From: Leisingera sp. S132
Lineage (GTDB): Bacteria; Pseudomonadota; Alphaproteobacteria; Rhodobacterales; Rhodobacteraceae
Assembly (NCBI RefSeq): GCF_025144465.1
Contig: NZ_CP083553.1
Span: 3,664,001-3,728,000, forward strand
Length of the DNA: 64,000 nucleotides
Reading direction: 5' to 3'
Shown: positions 61,542 to 64,000 of the stretch, piece by piece
How positions within the stretch are numbered: position 1 is the stretch's first letter
How the letters are laid out: each line of letters opens with the position of its first letter
The notes under the pieces: model-generated
Seen by the model: only the letters and a program-made list of their open reading frames with translations
What the model was told of the DNA's origin: nothing
Database searches by the model: none
Program-made: the position numbers and the translations under genes

Positions 61542-61617
61542 GCCGCTGTAGCTCAGCTGGTAGAGCACGTCATTCGTAATGATGGGGTCGTAGGTTCGAG
61601 TCCTATCAGCGGCACCA
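61542..61617 (+). tRNA. tRNA-Thr (anticodon CGT)
   Basis: A 76-nt cloverleaf with encoded CCA. The acceptor GCCGCTG pairs with CAGCGGC, the D-arm is TAGCTCAGCTGGTAGAGC, the anticodon stem CGTCA/TGATG encloses TTCGTAA (anticodon CGT), and the T-arm has GGTTCGAGTCC. It reads ACG threonine codons. Confidence 0.97.
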
Positions 61618-61732
61618 CCCTTCTCAGACGCCACCTCGATTTTAGCACTGGATCAATGCCTTCCGGAAGCCCGCAAGGTGACGTTTACGCTTTCGATTTT
61701 CAGATATCCGGGCTAGGCTGCGCTCAGGATTG

Positions 61733-62784
61733 GGGCTCTGTTGCGCAAATCGGGTGAGGGATTCATCTCATGAATCCAGCGTGATAGCTGGAGGGCATGA
61801 GCAGACCAACACCCCCGACCTACAAGATCAAGAACTGGCGGGCCTATAACGAAGCGCTGAAGCGTCGTGGCTCTCTGACGATCTGGTTCGATCCCGAGAT
61901 GACGTGGGAGGCCCGGCCGACCGGCAAGAGAGGCCGACAGCCCATCTATAGCGACGCCGCGATCAAGACCTGCCTGACGATGAAGGTGCTGTTCCGTATG
62001 GCGCTCAGGCAGACGACCGGCTTCGTGGAAAGTCTCCTGCGATTGAGTGGATTGGACTGGTCGGTACCGGATTTTAGCACGCTTTCACGCCGCCAGAAGT
62101 CTCTCGCCGTGAACATCCCGTATCGTGGTTCTGAGGGGCCGCTACACCTGCTGATCGACAGCACTGGGATAAAGGTAGAGGGCGAAGGCGAGTGGAATGC
62201 GCGCAAGCACGGTGGCTCGAAACGCCGCGTGTGGCGCAAGGTTCACCTCGGTATCGACGAAAAGACACTGGAAATCCGGGCAGTCGAGTTCACCAGTAGC
62301 AACATTGGTGATGCGCCCATGCTGCCGGAACTGCTTAATCAGATCCCGCCCGAGCAGGAGATCGGCAGTGTCACGGCAGATGGCGCCTACGATACGCGCA
62401 AGTGCCACGATGCCATCGCCAACCGAGGTGCCAATGCCGTCGCCCCGCCCCGCAAGAACGCCAAGCCCTGGAAACCCGACACCGCAGGCGCGATTGCGCG
62501 CAACGAAGCGCTGCGGGCGTCGAAATACCTTGGCCGAGCGCTTTGGCGGAAATGGAGTGGATACCACCGCCGAAGTCGTGCCGAAACCAAGATGCACTGC
62601 ATGAAACTGCTGGGACAAAGACTGATGGCACGGGATCCTGGACGTCAGGTTGCCGAGCTTCAGCTCCGTGTTGCGGTCATGAACGGATTCACCGCGCTTG
62701 GCATACCCGTCACAGAGGCAGTGGGATAAGTCCGTCTGGGGAAAGGGGAACCTTGGCCCTCAACCGATTTGCGCAACAGAGTCC
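61733..62784 (+). mobile_element. IS5-family insertion sequence, IS903-like
   Basis: A 1052-bp element bounded by imperfect inverted repeats. The left end reads GGGCTCTGTTGCGCAAATCG, and the right end on the other strand GGACTCTGTTGCGCAAATCG, with homology continuing to about 25 bp. Size, terminal GG...TGTTG and transposase all fit the IS903 group. No 9-bp direct target duplication is seen; instead TCAGGATTG on the left flank is mirrored as CAATCCTGA on the right. Confidence 0.85.
61797..62729 (+). CDS. IS5 family transposase
   Basis: A 310-residue DDE transposase that appears full length. N-terminal YKIKNWRAYNEALKRRGSLTIWFDPEMTW is typical of IS903-group enzymes. Catalytic residues lie in LLIDSTGIK (first Asp), TADGAYDTRKCHDA (second Asp) and the Y-x2-R-x3-E signature in YHRRSRAETKMHCMK. 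It is uninterrupted, so the element may still be active. Confidence 0.93.
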   Translation: MSRPTPPTYKIKNWRAYNEALKRRGSLTIWFDPEMTWEARPTGKRGRQPIYSDAAIKTCLTMKVLFRMALRQTTGFVESLLRLSGLDWSVPDFSTLSRRQKSLAVNIPYRGSEGPLHLLIDSTGIKVEGEGEWNARKHGGSKRRVWRKVHLGIDEKTLEIRAVEFTSSNIGDAPMLPELLNQIPPEQEIGSVTADGAYDTRKCHDAIANRGANAVAPPRKNAKPWKPDTAGAIARNEALRASKYLGRALWRKWSGYHRRSRAETKMHCMKLLGQRLMARDPGRQVAELQLRVAVMNGFTALGIPVTEAVG

Positions 62785-63170
62785 AGCAATCCTGAAAATT
62801 TTGTTTTGGAATCAACAGGGTCGAAAGAAAGCCGCCCAAGGCGCAGTTGCCCAAGCGAAACCGGCCGCGCCAGCTGCAACGGTAGTGGCGTCAGAGAGAC
62901 GCCGGGTTGGGTCCGGGACTGCAGCCGAAGAGCCACCCCGGCACACTTCGGCGGCTTGCCAAGGCAGGGAAACACTATGCCTCCCCGCCAGAAAATGAGG
63001 CTTCCAGCAAGTGCGGGAACCGGCAGACGTTCGCGGCAGCCCGGCAGCGGACATCCCCTGATGGGCAATAAGCAGGATCCCATCAATTAAGTGTAGAGAA
63101 AATTTTCAGTGGGTGAATTTCACCATAGAAAAAACTGATTTATCAATTATTTAAGTGGAAAACTTGGTGA
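62785..63170. other. Gene-poor stretch between IS and tRNA-Arg
   Basis: About 390 bp without a supportable gene. ORFs on both strands (for example 62760-63086 minus) have no recognisable domain and run into the IS end. The last 100 bp, from about 63090, are markedly A/T-rich compared with the rest of the window, which suggests acquired or promoter-like DNA. Confidence 0.4.
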
Positions 63171-63247
63171 TGGCGACCCCGGCAGGATTCGAACCTGCAA
63201 CCTGCCCCTTAGGAGGGGGCTGCTCTATCCAGTTGAGCCACGGGGCC
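63171..63247 (-). tRNA. tRNA-Arg (anticodon CCT)
   Basis: A 77-nt minus-strand cloverleaf with encoded CCA. The acceptor GGCCCCG pairs with CGGGGTC, the anticodon stem GCCCC/GGGGC encloses CTCCTAA (anticodon CCT), and the T-arm has GGTTCGAATCC. It reads AGG arginine codons. Confidence 0.96.
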
Positions 63248-63346
63248 GTAGGCTCTTGCGATACCAAATCCGTCCAGCAATCACAATGGGATGAGCCTCA
63301 GCGAAAGCCGTTTTGCCGCGCGCAGTTTCCATTGTGCAGCAAGTGA

Positions 63347-63369
63347 TGTCTGCGCTAACGTTGCAGACA
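63347..63369. promoter_or_regulatory. Inverted repeat upstream of LacI-family gene, candidate operator
   Basis: TGTCTGC and GCAGACA are inverted around GCTAACGTT, 24 bp before the start of the LacI-family gene. The central AACGTT with its CG step resembles LacI/GntR-type operators, so autoregulation is plausible. Confidence 0.45.
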
Positions 63370-63392
63370 GACATAACAAGAGGCCCAGGAAC

Positions 63393-64000
63393 GTGACCAC
63401 GGACAGCAAGCGCCCGCTTACCCTTCGCGATGTATCAGAAGCAACCGGTGTTTCTGAAATGACTGTAAGCCGGGTTCTGCGCAACCGGGGCGATGTCTCG
63501 GAAAAAACCCGTTCCAAAGTGCTGAGTGCCGCCAAGGAACTGGGCTATGTGCCGAACAAAATTGCCGGTGCGCTTGCGTCAAACCGGGTGAACCTGGTCG
63601 CTGTGATCATCCCGTCACTCTCAAACATGGTATTTCCTGAGGTTCTGACGGGTATCAACAAGGTGCTGGAGAATACTGAGCTTCAGCCAGTTGTCGGCGT
63701 AACAGACTACCAGCCTGAAAAAGAAGAGAAGGTCCTATACGAGATGCTCTCGTGGCGGCCCTCTGGTGTGATCATCGCGGGCCTGGAACACACGGATGCC
63801 GCCCGCGCCATGCTGAGCAACGCCGGCATCCCGGTGGTGGAGATCATGGATACCGACGGCAAGCCGGTGGACGCGATGGTCGGCATTTCGCACCGGCGCG
63901 CAGGCCGCGAGATGGCCAAGGCGATTCTCAAGGCAGGCTACCGCCATATCGGATTCATGGGCACCAAGATGCCGCTGGACCACCGGGCGCGCAAACGGTT
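63393..64000 (+). CDS. LacI family transcriptional regulator, GntR-like (3' end cut off by window)
   Basis: The first 202 residues of a LacI-type repressor, frame open to the window end. It starts at GTG 63393 with CCAGGA just upstream. The HTH and hinge helix are LTLRDVSEATGVSEMTVSRV and GYVPNKIAGALAS, followed by the periplasmic-binding-protein-like sensor (LVAVIIPSLSNMVFPEVLTG; WRPSGVIIAGLEHTDAARAM; ISHRRAGREMAKAI). The pattern resembles gluconate repressors (GntR of E. coli type), so sugar-acid metabolism genes may follow beyond the window (inference). Confidence 0.9.
   Translation, partial: MTTDSKRPLTLRDVSEATGVSEMTVSRVLRNRGDVSEKTRSKVLSAAKELGYVPNKIAGALASNRVNLVAVIIPSLSNMVFPEVLTGINKVLENTELQPVVGVTDYQPEKEEKVLYEMLSWRPSGVIIAGLEHTDAARAMLSNAGIPVVEIMDTDGKPVDAMVGISHRRAGREMAKAILKAGYRHIGFMGTKMPLDHRARKR

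Noticed and set aside
62760-63090. ORFs on both strands downstream of the IS as a possible gene
   Set aside because: They run into the IS end, lack ribosome-binding sites and have no recognisable family pattern.
61099-63170. Prophage or integrative element still present beside the tRNAs
   Set aside because: No integrase, phage structural or conjugation gene is visible; only an IS and a half tRNA remain, so at most a scar.
1-64000. CRISPR array or CRISPR-like regular repeats
   Set aside because: No series of identical 24-40 bp repeats with unique spacers was found. The 11-bp phased units are too short and have no spacers.

Overview
The window is a chromosomal segment of a high-GC alphaproteobacterium, most likely a marine Rhodobacteraceae of the Roseobacter group (Leisingera/Phaeobacter/Ruegeria-like). 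Supporting signs are a three-gene cytochrome bc1 operon (petABC), the petP-petR regulator pair described from Rhodobacter, a histone deacetylase-like gene joined to xseB-ispA-dxs, a riboswitch-controlled ribH2, malonyl-CoA synthetase, and short dispersed intergenic repeats of a kind common in Rhodobacterales. The taxonomic call is inference from gene content and base composition.

Layout. 1-4.9 kb: 3' part of dnaJ, radC, tRNA-Lys, dapF-mtaB (overlapping) and a small glyoxalase-superfamily-like gene. 4.9-10 kb: petABC on the minus strand, a GST, a PaiB-like FMN-binding protein, then an FMN riboswitch driving ribH2. 10-13.5 kb: thiBPQ thiamine transporter behind a TPP riboswitch. 13.7-25 kb: aroC, a divergent MerR/metal-transporter pair with a textbook MerR promoter, matB, EamA transporter, SDR/LysR pair, AraC regulator, DUF4142 + cupredoxin pair, ilvE, and petP-petR. 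25-31 kb: HDAC-like/xseB/ispA/dxs isoprenoid cluster, an epimerase-like protein and a methyltransferase. 31-36.5 kb: a CoA-thioester catabolic operon (enoyl-CoA hydratase, NDP-forming CoA ligase, SelW-like protein, acyl-CoA dehydrogenase) divergent from a GlxA-type regulator. 36.5-45.6 kb: membrane protein, VOC protein, purine salvage pair ade-amn, HU, two exporters, DUF4202, msrB-msrA. 45.6-50.7 kb: a 56-residue DUF1508 gene, a possible small RNA, a hydantoinase/oxoprolinase-like protein, queG, GST, mtgA. 50.8-60.9 kb: glutamate synthase with gltD and gltB separated by two genes, uppP, an NDUFA9-like protein, and a single-domain globin. 61-64 kb: a tRNA-rich, partly decayed segment with tRNA-Leu, a broken and an intact tRNA-Thr, an IS5-family (IS903-like) element and tRNA-Arg, followed by the start of a LacI-family regulator.

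Most of the window is ordinary core genome. The most interesting non-gene structures are: (i) a three-copy intergenic repeat built of GGTGYAC units phased at 11 bp; (ii) TGTCA/TGACA palindromes upstream of petABC and petPR, with a near copy upstream of gltD, suggesting a shared regulator; (iii) a half tRNA-Thr duplicated together with its 5' flank next to the IS; (iv) a stem-loop-rich candidate sRNA; and (v) a DapF whose second catalytic cysteine appears to be serine. I did not find a CRISPR array, prophage, defence system or biosynthetic gene cluster.
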